Of a stretch of 38,845 nt of DNA, positions 24,525 through 32,583 are shown piece by piece. Source of the DNA: Candidatus Phyllobacterium onerii (GTDB lineage: Bacteria > Pseudomonadota > Alphaproteobacteria > Rhizobiales > Rhizobiaceae); assembly GCF_028331445.1 (NCBI RefSeq), contig NZ_JAQMHX010000027.1, positions 1-38,845 on the forward strand, read 5' to 3'. The stretch's first letter is position 1, and each line of letters opens with the position of its first letter. A program made the position numbers and the translations under genes. Under the pieces are notes generated by a model. The model had not been told where the DNA came from and searched no databases. It was given only the letters and a program-made list of their open reading frames with translations.

Positions 24525-25508
24525 ATGACGCAAGCGACCGTTACATCTGCACCGAAGCCACGTCTTTTGACGCTCGAAACAACGCTGATCCTGATTGGGA
24601 TCATTGGGCTTATTCTCGCACCTTTCTATTTTTATCCGGTATTTCTCATGAAGGTGCTTTGTTTCGCACTCTTCGCTTGCGCCTTCAATCTTCTCCTCGG
24701 CTACACCGGCATCCTTTCCTTTGGTCATGCCGCCTTCTTTGGAGGCGCTGCTTACTTCACGGCACATGCGGTCAAGGAATGGGGTCTTCCAACCGAGCTC
24801 GGCATTCTTGTCGGCGTTCTCGGCGCAACGATCCTCGGGTTGATCATCGGCTTCTTTGCCATAAGGCGGCAGGGCATCTATTCGACGATGATCACGCTGG
24901 CACTCGCACAGATGTTTGCCTTTTTCTGTCTCCAGGCATCTTTCACCCATGGCGAAGACGGCATTCAGGGGGTGCCGCGCGGCTACTTGTTGGGCTTCAT
25001 CGACCTCAATCAACCATTGAACATGTATTTCTTCGTGCTCGCCGTATTTCTCCTTGGCATGTTCATCATCTGGCGTATCATTAACTCGCCCTTTGGCATG
25101 ATCCTCAAATCCGTACGCGAAAATGAACCGCGCGCGATCTCCCTTGGCTATTCGGTCGCGCGTTACAAGCTCGCTGCCTTCGTCATGTCTGCTGCCTTGA
25201 CCGGTCTTGCAGGGGGGTTGAAAGCGATCGTCTTCCAGTTTGCCACGCTTACAGATGTGAGCTGGCAGATGTCTGGCGAAGTCGTGCTGATGACATTGCT
25301 CGGCGGCATCGGCACGCTGGTCGGACCGATCTTTGGCGCAGGGCTTGTGGCCGCGCTCGAAAATTATCTCGCGACTTCGGAGTTTCCGGTCACCGTGATC
25401 ACCGGCATCATCTTCATGGTGTGCGTGCTTGTGTTTCGACGTGGGATCATCGGTGAGCTTTATGCTTCGCGCCTCGGCAAAAGACTTGCGAGCAAGCCGG
25501 ACAACTGA
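24525..25508 (+). CDS. Branched-chain amino-acid-type ABC importer permease (LivM-like)
   Basis: The product is a 327-residue polytopic permease. NLLLGYTGILSFGHAAFFGG near residues 52-71 is the LivM hallmark, and GEVVLMTLLGGIGTLVGPIF lies near the end. ATG 24525 has AAGGA upstream and follows the LivH-like stop by one base. The C-terminus is short and basic. The next gene, a GMC oxidoreductase, begins one base after this stop, so it is part of the same operon. Confidence 0.93.
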   Translation: MTQATVTSAPKPRLLTLETTLILIGIIGLILAPFYFYPVFLMKVLCFALFACAFNLLLGYTGILSFGHAAFFGGAAYFTAHAVKEWGLPTELGILVGVLGATILGLIIGFFAIRRQGIYSTMITLALAQMFAFFCLQASFTHGEDGIQGVPRGYLLGFIDLNQPLNMYFFVLAVFLLGMFIIWRIINSPFGMILKSVRENEPRAISLGYSVARYKLAAFVMSAALTGLAGGLKAIVFQFATLTDVSWQMSGEVVLMTLLGGIGTLVGPIFGAGLVAALENYLATSEFPVTVITGIIFMVCVLVFRRGIIGELYASRLGKRLASKPDN

Positions 25509-25509
25509 A

Positions 25510-27099
25510 ATGGCAACCTATGACTACATCGTCATCGGAGCGGGCACTGCCGGCTGCACGCTCGCCAATCGTCTCTCTGAAAACAGGGATGTCTCCGTGC
25601 TGCTCCTTGAGGCAGGTGGCAAGGACAATTATCACTGGATCCATATTCCTGTTGGCTACCTTTATTGCATCTCCAATCCGCGCACGGATTGGTGCTTCAC
25701 AACCGAACCAGAACCGGGGTTAAATGGCCGCTCGCTCAGTTATCCGCGCGGCAAGGTCTTGGGCGGCTGCTCATCCATCAACGGCATGATCTATATGCGC
25801 GGCCAGGCGCGCGACTATGATTTGTGGCGACAGGACGGATGTACCGGCTGGGGTTGGGATGATGTCCTTCCCTACTTCAAGAAGTCTGAAGATTACTATC
25901 TCGGGGCGGACAATTTTCATGGTTCTGGCGGCGAATGGCGCGTAGAGGAAGCGCGGCTGCATTGGGATATCCTCGATGCATTCCGCGATGCTGCGGAAGC
26001 TGCCGGCATCCCTCGCACGGAGGATTTCAATCGCGGCGACAATGAAGGCTCCTCCTATTTCAAGGTCAACCAGAAGCGCGGGATCCGCTGGAACACGGCA
26101 AAGGCTTTTCTGCGCCCTGCCCTGGGACGTCCTAATCTCAAGGTTGAAACCGGAGCGCATGTACGAAAGCTGATCCTGCAGGATTTGGCCGTTAAAGGCG
26201 TTGAATTCGAACAGGCCCGGGCAACCCGTTCGATCCAATGCAGACGCGAGGTCATTCTGGCCGCGGGGTCAATCGGCTCACCCCATATCCTCGAACTGTC
26301 CGGCATCGGTCGCGGAAATGTACTGCAGAGTGCAGGTATTGAAACGGTCCTGGAACGGAGCGGCGTCGGCGAGAACCTGCAGGACCATCTGCAGCTGCGT
26401 TGTGCCTACAAGGTTACGGGTATTCCGACACTCAACGAGAAAGCCAACCGCCTTCTCGGCAAGGCGGCAATCGCGCTTGAATATCTCATCAGCAGGTCCG
26501 GACCCATGTCGATGGCGCCGAGCCAGCTCGGCGTTTTTACCCGGTCCGATCCCTCTTTTGAGACAGCCAATCTGCAATATCATGTGCAACCTCTCTCGCT
26601 GGAAAAGTTTGGTGAAAACGTCCACCCCTTCCCTGCATTCACGGCGAGCGTTTGCAATCTGCGCCCCGAAAGCCGCGGTTCCGTACACGTCCAGTCACCG
26701 GATCATCGCTTGCAGCCAGCCATACAGCCAAATTATCTGACAACAGAGAGTGATCGCCGTGTCGCGGCGGACTCGATCCGCATCACGCGCAACATTGTGG
26801 CGCAAAAACCGTTGCAGCGCTTTAGACCGGAGGAGTTCAAGCCGGGCCCGCAATACCAGAACGAGGATGAACTGGTCGAAGCCGCCGGTGCCGTTGGCAC
26901 GACCATCTTTCACCCCGTCGGCACCTGCCGCATGGGTGCTGATCCGGACTCCGTCGTCGATCCGCAATTGCGCGTGCGTGGCATTCGAGGTCTGCGCGTG
27001 GCCGATGCTTCGATCATGCCGTCGATCACCTCGGGAAATACCAACTCACCAACGATCATGATCGCCGAAAAAGCTGCAGAGATGATCACGAGAGCTTAA
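25510..27099 (+). CDS. GMC-family FAD oxidoreductase (choline dehydrogenase-like)
   Basis: The product is a 529-residue flavoenzyme of the glucose-methanol-choline family. It has the N-terminal FAD motif VIGAGTAGCTLANRLSE followed by LLLEAGG, GMC signature 1 near residues 80-103 (PRGKVLGGCSSINGMIYMRG), signature 2 at 253-267 (GSIGSPHILELSGIG) and the C-terminal pair His468 in HPVGTCRMG and Asn512 in SGNTNSPTIM. These enzymes oxidise alcohols to aldehydes or ketones with quinone or oxygen as acceptor. No signal peptide is visible. ATG 25510 is adopted; the open frame upstream to 25429 lies inside the permease gene. As the last gene of the importer operon it probably acts on the imported compound. 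It is convergent with tonB, 3 bases away. Confidence 0.92.
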   Translation: MATYDYIVIGAGTAGCTLANRLSENRDVSVLLLEAGGKDNYHWIHIPVGYLYCISNPRTDWCFTTEPEPGLNGRSLSYPRGKVLGGCSSINGMIYMRGQARDYDLWRQDGCTGWGWDDVLPYFKKSEDYYLGADNFHGSGGEWRVEEARLHWDILDAFRDAAEAAGIPRTEDFNRGDNEGSSYFKVNQKRGIRWNTAKAFLRPALGRPNLKVETGAHVRKLILQDLAVKGVEFEQARATRSIQCRREVILAAGSIGSPHILELSGIGRGNVLQSAGIETVLERSGVGENLQDHLQLRCAYKVTGIPTLNEKANRLLGKAAIALEYLISRSGPMSMAPSQLGVFTRSDPSFETANLQYHVQPLSLEKFGENVHPFPAFTASVCNLRPESRGSVHVQSPDHRLQPAIQPNYLTTESDRRVAADSIRITRNIVAQKPLQRFRPEEFKPGPQYQNEDELVEAAGAVGTTIFHPVGTCRMGADPDSVVDPQLRVRGIRGLRVADASIMPSITSGNTNSPTIMIAEKAAEMITRA

Positions 27100-27102
27100 T
27101 GG

Positions 27103-28005
27103 CTATCTTATCTGAAACGGTACGGTAAAACTTTGCCGGGATACGTCCACTCCATCGGGCGCCGACGGGACTGGTGACGCCCTCCGGATTGTTTCAAGCA
27201 CGCTCTGGTCTAACTGAGGCACTCCAGAACTCCCGACGACACTAGCCGAAACGATCGCGCCATCATTGGTAACCACAAAGCGTATCCTGACGGTACCCTG
27301 CCCTTCCGCACGGGCGCGGTTTGCTCTGCGCGCCAGATAAGACTGCACTCTTGAACGCCAGGTCTCCGATTGCCGCGCTGACGCTGCCCTCGAAACACTA
27401 AGTTGCTGTTTCGCTTCCCGGGGCGTGGCGTCTTGGACGGTCGCGGTGCTGACTTTCTTCGCTGGCTTCTGCACGACCTTCTCGGTAACCTGTTTTTTTG
27501 GAACGTCGGGCTTTTTCGGTGTTGGACGAACCACCGGAAGCGGCACTTCTACCTTTGGCAGTTCCACAACCTCTTCGATCTGTTCTTCGGGCTGCTCGGT
27601 CACTTCTGGTTCCGGCTGGGGCTCTTCGGCCACCTCAGGTTCAGGCTGATCCGGAATCAGTTCTTCCAATGGACTAATTGGCTCGGGTTCCGTCTGCACA
27701 TCCGGGATAGGCTCGGGCATTGCAGCTTCCTGTTCCATGGTATCCGGCTTGATTGGCTCAGCTTCGGCCGGCGGTTCTTCCTTAACCGGTTCTGGCACCA
27801 CTGGTGCCGGCAATGGCTCCATGTCAATCATTACGGCGGCGGCAATATCGCTTGCGGGTGTCTCAGGTTGATAGTTCTGAACATACCACGCAGCACCCGC
27901 ATGAATGCCGATGACCGCTAATCCCGCAACCGACCAAAGACCAACCTCGCGCCAATCTGGGCGCAGGAAACCTCTTCTGGTTGCAGTTGTTGTCTGCTGA
28001 TGCAC
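27103..28005 (-). CDS. tonB: Energy transducer TonB
   Basis: The product is 300 residues with TonB architecture: a single N-terminal membrane anchor (about residues 22-42), a long periplasmic Pro/Glu-rich spacer (about 55-165) followed by a Lys-rich part with KKPDVPKKQVTEKV, and a C-terminal TonB domain (about 215-300) containing GTVRIRFVVTNDGAIVSASV and LDQSVLETIRRASP. It transmits proton-motive force from ExbB/ExbD to outer-membrane receptors for iron-siderophores, haem or cobalamin. It shares one base with the exbD stop and lies at the end of the leftward operon. No TonB-dependent receptor gene is in the window. Confidence 0.95.
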   Translation of the reverse strand: MHQQTTTATRRGFLRPDWREVGLWSVAGLAVIGIHAGAAWYVQNYQPETPASDIAAAVMIDMEPLPAPVVPEPVKEEPPAEAEPIKPDTMEQEAAMPEPIPDVQTEPEPISPLEELIPDQPEPEVAEEPQPEPEVTEQPEEQIEEVVELPKVEVPLPVVRPTPKKPDVPKKQVTEKVVQKPAKKVSTATVQDATPREAKQQLSVSRAASARQSETWRSRVQSYLARRANRARAEGQGTVRIRFVVTNDGAIVSASVVGSSGVPQLDQSVLETIRRASPVPSAPDGVDVSRQSFTVPFQIR

Positions 28006-28463
28006 TACTGTACGCCTTCACCGGTCGGTGCGGGTCGAGGAGGAACACTTTCCAGACCGACAAGAGCTATCTTGAGATACCCTGTGTCGCGCAATCCGTT
28101 CATCAAATCCATCAAGGCGCCGTAGTCGACTGCTCGGTCGGCACGCAGAAAGACCCGGGTTTCCTTGTCACCCTGCGTACGTTGATCGAGAAAACTGCCA
28201 AGCGCTTCGCGCGAAATCGTTTCGTTGCCGACTGCGATAGACTTGTCTTCCTTGAGCGTCAGGTAGAGCGGTTGCTCGGGACGCGTCGCGGGCGTTGCCG
28301 TCGAGGCCGGCAGATCCACATTGATATCGACCGTTGCCAGCGGCGCCGCTACCATGAAGATAATGAGCAGGACCAGCATGACATCGATGAACGGCGTCAC
28401 GTTGATTTCGTGATTTTCCTGGAGCTCGTCGTCGGACGCACTGTGCCTGATGCCACCAGCCAT
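28005..28463 (-). CDS. exbD: TonB-system proton channel subunit ExbD
   Basis: The product is 152 residues. It has the canonical NVTPFIDVMLVLLIIFMVAAP anchor near residues 21-41, containing the proton-carrying Asp (PFIDVML), and a periplasmic domain with LYLTLKEDKSIAVGN and VFLRADRAVDYGALMDLMNGL. It forms the ExbB/ExbD motor that energises TonB in the inner membrane. It begins 11 bases after the exbB stop and overlaps the tonB start by one base, so the three are one operon. Confidence 0.96.
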   Translation of the reverse strand: MAGGIRHSASDDELQENHEINVTPFIDVMLVLLIIFMVAAPLATVDINVDLPASTATPATRPEQPLYLTLKEDKSIAVGNETISREALGSFLDQRTQGDKETRVFLRADRAVDYGALMDLMNGLRDTGYLKIALVGLESVPPRPAPTGEGVQ

Positions 28464-28474
28464 AGTCGCTCCCC

Positions 28475-29440
28475 CTACTCTGCAGCAGCGCGCGAGGTGT
28501 GAGCGGCGGCAGGCACCGTGGCAAAATCCACGTCACGGCTGACAAGACGCTCGACCCCCGCCGACGCATCGGCGAGCAACTGCCGGTAACCGGTGATCGA
28601 CCGCGCGAAGACATTGTAGATCACAACCGCCGGAATAGCGGCAACGAGCCCGATCGCGGTGGCGAGAAGCGCTTCTGCGATCCCCGGTGCAACGACGGCC
28701 AAATTGGTCGTTTGGGACTCTGAAATGCCGATGAACGAATTCATGATGCCCCAGACCGTGCCGAAAAGTCCGACGAAGGGCGCAGTTGAACCGATGGTTG
28801 CCAGTACTCCTGTGCCGCGGCTCATGCGCCGTCCTGCTTGAGCCTCGATGCGCGACAGGCGCGAGGCGACGCGCTCCTTCAAACCATCGGCGCTTGCATA
28901 TCCTTGAACCTCACGGGAAAGACGCACTTCCTCACGTGCTGCGTTGACAAGCGCCGCGCCCGGGCCGCCTCGGCCTTCGAGCGACCGTTCAGCTTCAAGC
29001 AGCGTGCGAGCATTACCGATAGCGTTGAGCGCGCGATAGGCGCGCACTCTTGCTCCGGCAAGCTCAAACGTTTTCGCCAGCCAGACAGTCCAGGTGATCA
29101 GCGAGGCAAAAGCGAGACCGATCATCACCGACTTGACCACCCAGTCCGCGGCCAAGAACATGCCCCAGGGCGAAAGATTATGCGGCAGCGTTCCATTCTT
29201 CTGACCAGGTTGGCTCCCCTCCACTGGTGCAGTAGGCTGCATGATTGGCGGCTGGGTTATCTCCGGTTCCTGCACGGGCGGTGCTGCAACCTCGTTCTGA
29301 GGCGCTGGAGCCATATTGTTTTGGGCATAGGCGATTAATGCAGTCGGACCGACAACAACCAGTGCACATCCCAAAGCCCCTATTCTCAATACCGCAGCAA
29401 AATTGCCGGCTGTTGAACGCTTTTTGGGGGTTGGTCGCAT
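28475..29440 (-). CDS. exbB: TonB-system proton channel subunit ExbB (tonB-system type with N-terminal extension)
   Basis: The product is 321 residues and longer than E. coli ExbB (244). It has a hydrophobic N-terminus (residues 14-38, possibly a signal sequence ending at IAYAQ) and a periplasmic Pro/Gln-rich stretch, as in many alphaproteobacterial ExbB proteins. The MotA/TolQ/ExbB proton-channel region follows with AGRRMSRGTGVLATIGSTAP, FVGLFGTVWGIMNSFIGI and GIAEALLATAIGLVAAIPAV. ATG 29440 is preferred over 29518 because it gives a signal-like start and has AAGGA and GGAG upstream. It is the first gene of exbB-exbD-tonB, under a candidate RirA site. Confidence 0.92.
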   Translation of the reverse strand: MRPTPKKRSTAGNFAAVLRIGALGCALVVVGPTALIAYAQNNMAPAPQNEVAAPPVQEPEITQPPIMQPTAPVEGSQPGQKNGTLPHNLSPWGMFLAADWVVKSVMIGLAFASLITWTVWLAKTFELAGARVRAYRALNAIGNARTLLEAERSLEGRGGPGAALVNAAREEVRLSREVQGYASADGLKERVASRLSRIEAQAGRRMSRGTGVLATIGSTAPFVGLFGTVWGIMNSFIGISESQTTNLAVVAPGIAEALLATAIGLVAAIPAVVIYNVFARSITGYRQLLADASAGVERLVSRDVDFATVPAAAHTSRAAAE

Positions 29441-29546
29441 CGCTCCGCAATCCTTCACTACATTCGCTGCAAACGGCCCTGGCTCGTCGATCAACCTGGC
29501 CTCCGTCGAGCGGCGCAATCTTCGGTTGGTAGCGGCTTAGTATTTA

Positions 29547-29561
29547 TGACTAAAATAATCA
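29547..29561 (-). promoter_or_regulatory. Candidate RirA iron-responsive operator
   Basis: The sequence TGA-CTAAAATAA-TCA fits the TGA-N9-TCA iron-responsive (IRO) element bound by the rhizobial iron repressor RirA. It lies 107 bases before the exbB start in an AT-rich stretch that also offers TTGATT as a -35-like element for leftward transcription. Repression of TonB-system genes by RirA under iron sufficiency is known in rhizobia; here the assignment rests on motif and position only. Confidence 0.6.
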
Positions 29562-30068
29562 ACTATTTTTTGAATCGGGTGACGGGATGGTTTCGCTGAT
29601 GAAGTTCATGAGGCAGATCGCCAGATGACGTCTCTAAAACTCTGGAGATCCCTGATTCAAGCCCGGCTCAGGCAGCCAGGATTCACCGCGTTGTCAAGCA
29701 CGGCGCCCAGATCTTTGATCGCATCACCAAAGAAATGGGACAGCACGGACATTGACAACGACGTCACCGAGGCGGCTAAGACGATAGCCGACATATGGAG
29801 CGGTGGATTCGATTTCGAAGCGCGACTTCGTAGCGATAGCAATGGCTTATTGGAGCAAAGGAATTGCCCATGACTCGACCGCTCCGCCCCTTCCCAGACC
29901 TCGAACGTTGCAAGATCGAGCGATGGCCAGCGCCGAAGTCGTCAATCGCTCACTTGGATCCCAATTGAGCAGACCATGTTTCGTGCGAAATTACTCATTT
30001 TCGGTGAAGTCAAGAATGATAGTTCGGAGGAAGTCAAAAGCGCTGCCAAATCCGTCTCCGAAATTGGT
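29562..30068. other. Non-coding or decayed stretch
   Basis: There is no convincing intact gene in these 507 bases. Short open stretches exist on both strands (for example 29625-29873 on plus), but they lack family hallmarks and a good ribosome site. One plus-strand piece at about 29650-29750 (reading HRVVKHGAQIFDRITKEMG) looks protein-like but is quickly stopped. The stretch adjoins an obvious pseudogene, so it is probably decayed coding DNA. Confidence 0.45.
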
Positions 30069-30489
30069 TCAGTTCGACACCAAATCCGCTCCAAATCATT
30101 TAAGGCTTGTCGCTTTCAACGATCAGTCCGCCTCGATTGCTTCGATCGCGCCATGAAGAGCTCGGCAAGTTGCTTGTCCTGCTTCCGCAAACCGATGCCC
30201 ACACCTGGACCGAAAAGGCCGCCCGAAATTCTGGGGCCGTAGAGCACAGCCGTCGCACCATCTTTGGACTCCAGAAATGCCTTCCTGCCAGTCCACAGCG
30301 CAAAAAAGTGCTTTTTCCAGAACCGCTGCTCCCAAGGATGGAGATGACATCGCCGCGCTGCGCGGTCATGGAAATCCCTTTGAGGACTTCGAGCGTACCA
30401 AAGCGCTTCTTCAGATTTTTGACGCGCAGCGGGGCGTTGATGTCAGAAATGAGGGGCTGAAATTGACCGTTGTCAGATTGCGTATGCAC
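30069..30489 (-). pseudogene. Fossil fusion: amino-acid ABC ATPase N-terminus joined to binding-protein C-terminus
   Basis: From 30489 leftward the reading is a HisP/GlnQ-type ATPase start (LRVKNLKKRFGTLEVLKGIS, then Walker A GSSGSGKST) up to about 30300. It switches there to the C-terminal part of a family 3 binding protein: FLESKDGATAV, YGPRISGGLFGPGVGIGLRK, QDKQLAELF. A one-base frameshift near 30155 is followed by GAIEAIEAD, and then stops at 30123-30125 and 30096-30098 replace expected codons; the second stands where families have Trp (SLK-stop-FGADL). The end is at 30069. The simplest reading is a polar amino-acid ABC operon collapsed by one large deletion, then point decay. It is non-functional. 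Confidence 0.8.
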
Positions 30490-30581
30490 CGGAGACCCTC
30501 GTTTGCTTTTCGCGAAGATGCGACAGCCAGCGCGAGGGTGCTTGCAGTAAATTGATGCAGGTGCGGGATCTGATCAGTAAA

Positions 30582-31478
30582 TCATTGTTGTGCTTTGCCC
30601 GGCCAGGTGCCGCGATAGGCCACGGGGGTCATACCCACTTCCCGGCGAAAGGCATTGGAAAAATGGCTCGAACTGGAGAAGCCACATGACAGCGCGATAT
30701 CGGTGACCGGCATCGAGGAATGGCGCAGAAAGTCCTTTGCCCGCTCGATCCTGCGCCGGATGATGAAAGCATAGGGCGGACATCCAAGCGTTTGCCTGAA
30801 CGCCCGGCAAAAGTGCGGAACGCTCAAACCGGCAAGCTCGGCCAGTTGCAACAGCGACAAGTCCGCCGTGAGGTCATCATCAATTCTCTGAATCACCCGG
30901 TCAAGGTTAACCGGGGCGAGCCCGCCTTTGCGGACAGCGGCCGGATATCTTTGCCTGCGCATAAGCTGGGCGAAGATTGTGGCTGTATAGCTCTCCACAA
31001 GCATGGCGCTGAGAGGATTGCGGTCACGGATCTCTGCGCCTATCCCGCGCGCTGCGTTCAGGATGATGGGATCCTCGAAGCCGAGATCCGGCGCGAGCGA
31101 CGGCAGCGATCCCGATGGTACCCGGTCAAGAAGCTCTGCCACATGTGCCGGTTTGACCTGGATCGCCAGATAGGCCGCCATCGAGGCGCCGGCTTCCCAG
31201 CCCCGCCAGCTGCATCCGGCGGGAACAAACAGGATTGCGCCGGGCTTTCGGGGTACAAATCCGGCGTTCCTGCCATCTATGAAGTATTGGCCACGCTCTG
31301 AGTTGCCCTGCACATTGAGAAGCACAACATGCCGGCTGGAGGTGATCGCCGTCTCCTCCTTGGCAAGCCCGCTGCGCCGGACAAGATCGGCCTCAAGGCG
31401 ATGCCATGACCTCTTGTCACGGGAAATTGTCCGGCAGTCACCGACCTTGAAGGTAGGTTGCAACGTGGCCATCGTCAT
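30582..31478 (-). CDS. AraC-family transcriptional regulator
   Basis: The product is 298 residues. The C-terminal third (about 195-295) is the AraC DNA-binding domain with both HTH units: LSLLQLAELAGLSVPHFCRA and MPVTDIALSCGFSSSSHFSN, followed by AFRREVGMTPVAYR. The N-terminal part contains a cupin-like sensor region (GFVPRKPGAILFVPAGCSW). The start ATG overlaps the stop of the upstream XRE regulator gene by four bases, so the two are translationally coupled, and MATLQP (31472) is an alternative start. The effector and targets are unknown. It stands between a decayed amino-acid importer and plasmid-like genes. Confidence 0.9.
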   Translation of the reverse strand: MTMATLQPTFKVGDCRTISRDKRSWHRLEADLVRRSGLAKEETAITSSRHVVLLNVQGNSERGQYFIDGRNAGFVPRKPGAILFVPAGCSWRGWEAGASMAAYLAIQVKPAHVAELLDRVPSGSLPSLAPDLGFEDPIILNAARGIGAEIRDRNPLSAMLVESYTATIFAQLMRRQRYPAAVRKGGLAPVNLDRVIQRIDDDLTADLSLLQLAELAGLSVPHFCRAFRQTLGCPPYAFIIRRRIERAKDFLRHSSMPVTDIALSCGFSSSSHFSNAFRREVGMTPVAYRGTWPGKAQQ

Positions 31479-32056
31479 GCCCGGCCCCGATCCTCATCGG
31501 ATGCAGAACCTCTCCGCCCTGCCCCATATGTGTCCGGTGCCCCGCCGTACCCGTTTTCTGTCTTCGGCAGCGGGCATGCCATGGTGTCGCCGTGCAGAGC
31601 GGCCAATTCCTCGCCTAAAGCGGCGATGAATGAGGATACGCGGCGGCGCGTGCGGGGAGGCAGCCGCATCACCCCTTCAATCAGCCGGCGCCCCTCGCTG
31701 CTCGCTATGAATGTGATCCGCTCGTCGACGGGAAGCGAGGCCACCTCGCCGCTTTGCTTCTCATTTCCAGGCAGACCTTCGAAAAAGCGGCTGACAGGCA
31801 CGCCGAGGAATGTCGCGATCTCAAACAGCATGGACGCACTGATGCGGTTCTTGCCGTTCTCATATTTTTGCAGTTGCTGGGGGCTTACCCGGATAGCGCG
31901 GGCGAGCGTAGCTTGCGTCACGTCGTATTGAAGGCGGACAACGACAACCTGACGCCCGACATAAAGATCAGCAGCATGCGGCACCTCGCTCGCGGATGCT
32001 TGCGGGTAAAGCGGGTGCGGCTGCTTTTCCGTCAGTTGGATCTTCCGGCGCCGCAT
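31475..32056 (-). CDS. XRE-family HTH transcriptional regulator
   Basis: The product is 193 residues. An XRE-type HTH spans about residues 30-88: DVTQATLARAIRVSPQQLQK, YENGKNRISASMLFEIATFL, GVPVSRFFEGLP. This is the alphaproteobacterial arrangement in which the HTH is followed by the P-V-x-x-F-F-E segment. The C-terminal half is Arg-rich and ends in a low-complexity Gly/Arg tail (about 165-193). GGGGA lies at good spacing before ATG 32056. It forms an overlapping pair with the AraC gene and is divergent from a second HTH gene 200 bases away. Confidence 0.85.
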   Translation of the reverse strand: MRRRKIQLTEKQPHPLYPQASASEVPHAADLYVGRQVVVVRLQYDVTQATLARAIRVSPQQLQKYENGKNRISASMLFEIATFLGVPVSRFFEGLPGNEKQSGEVASLPVDERITFIASSEGRRLIEGVMRLPPRTRRRVSSFIAALGEELAALHGDTMACPLPKTENGYGGAPDTYGAGRRGSASDEDRGRA

Positions 32057-32207
32057 CTGTCAATCCCCGTGGAGCGAGTATGTCGCGGTACATCCCGCGA
32101 GAGCCATTAACAGCAAGCAACGATCGACTGAACTTGATCACCAAACGCACCTACCCGTTGGTCTGCCGCTACAATACTCGGCCTATATAGCACATCGGAG
32201 ACGAATA

Positions 32208-32236
32208 GGAACTATCGTTCCTAGAACGATGGTTCC
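32208..32236. promoter_or_regulatory. 13-bp-arm palindrome, likely operator of the small HTH gene
   Basis: GGAACTATCGTTC (32208-32220) and GAACGATGGTTCC (32224-32236) are inverted repeats matching at 12 of 13 positions with a 3-base centre. The palindrome sits 20 bases before the start of the small HTH protein and just downstream of a TATATAG element (about 32183-32189) that could be a -10 box. Size and position suit an autorepressor operator. Confidence 0.65.
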
Positions 32237-32256
32237 GGTTCTGCTTCCCATCTGCC

Positions 32257-32472
32257 ATGGACTTGAAGGAATCCATGGCGGTCAACCTGCGTCGCATTCG
32301 CCATGAAAAGAACCTGACGCAAGAGGATTTGGCAGCGCGGGCCGATTTGAGTATGCGCTATGTCGGCGCGATCGAACGCGGCAAAGTCTCGGCCAGCGTG
32401 ACCGTACTTGGCCAAATAGCCGATGCGCTGGGCGTTGATCCATGCGAGTTGTTGCGCCAAAAATCTTCGTGA
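32257..32472 (+). CDS. Small XRE-family HTH protein
   Basis: The product is a 71-residue protein that is almost entirely a lambda-repressor-type HTH: NLRRIRHEKNLTQEDLAARA, then LSMRYVGAIERGKVSASVTV and LGQIADALGVDPCELL. Small one-domain XRE proteins of this exact pattern are common in rhizobia and on mobile DNA. Two starts are possible: ATG 32257 (family-like MDLKES) or ATG 32275, which has the better ribosome site (AAGGA). It is downstream of a strong palindrome that it may bind, and is followed by a terminator hairpin at 32543-32578. Confidence 0.85.
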   Translation: MDLKESMAVNLRRIRHEKNLTQEDLAARADLSMRYVGAIERGKVSASVTVLGQIADALGVDPCELLRQKSS

Positions 32473-32542
32473 GAATCGACCCCTCGTACTCATGAATTTC
32501 GATCCGGGCTCCGGATAGGTGGTAAAACTGCCTAAAAGGCGG

Positions 32543-32578
32543 GAAGCCATAGAGCCGGACACCCGACTCTATGGCTTT
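32543..32578. terminator. Bidirectional terminator hairpin
   Basis: GAAGCCATAGAG (32543-32554) pairs with CTCTATGGCTTT (32567-32578) over 12 bp, with one G-U at the base and a 12-base loop. It lies between the end of the HTH gene and the end of the convergent DUF932 remnant, so it can serve both. The T-tract is short. Confidence 0.6.
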
Positions 32579-32583
32579 CCGGG

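Noticed and set aside
29625..29873. Plus-strand 82-residue open frame
   Set aside because: No ribosome site, no family resemblance, and it lies in a decayed stretch; not called as a gene.
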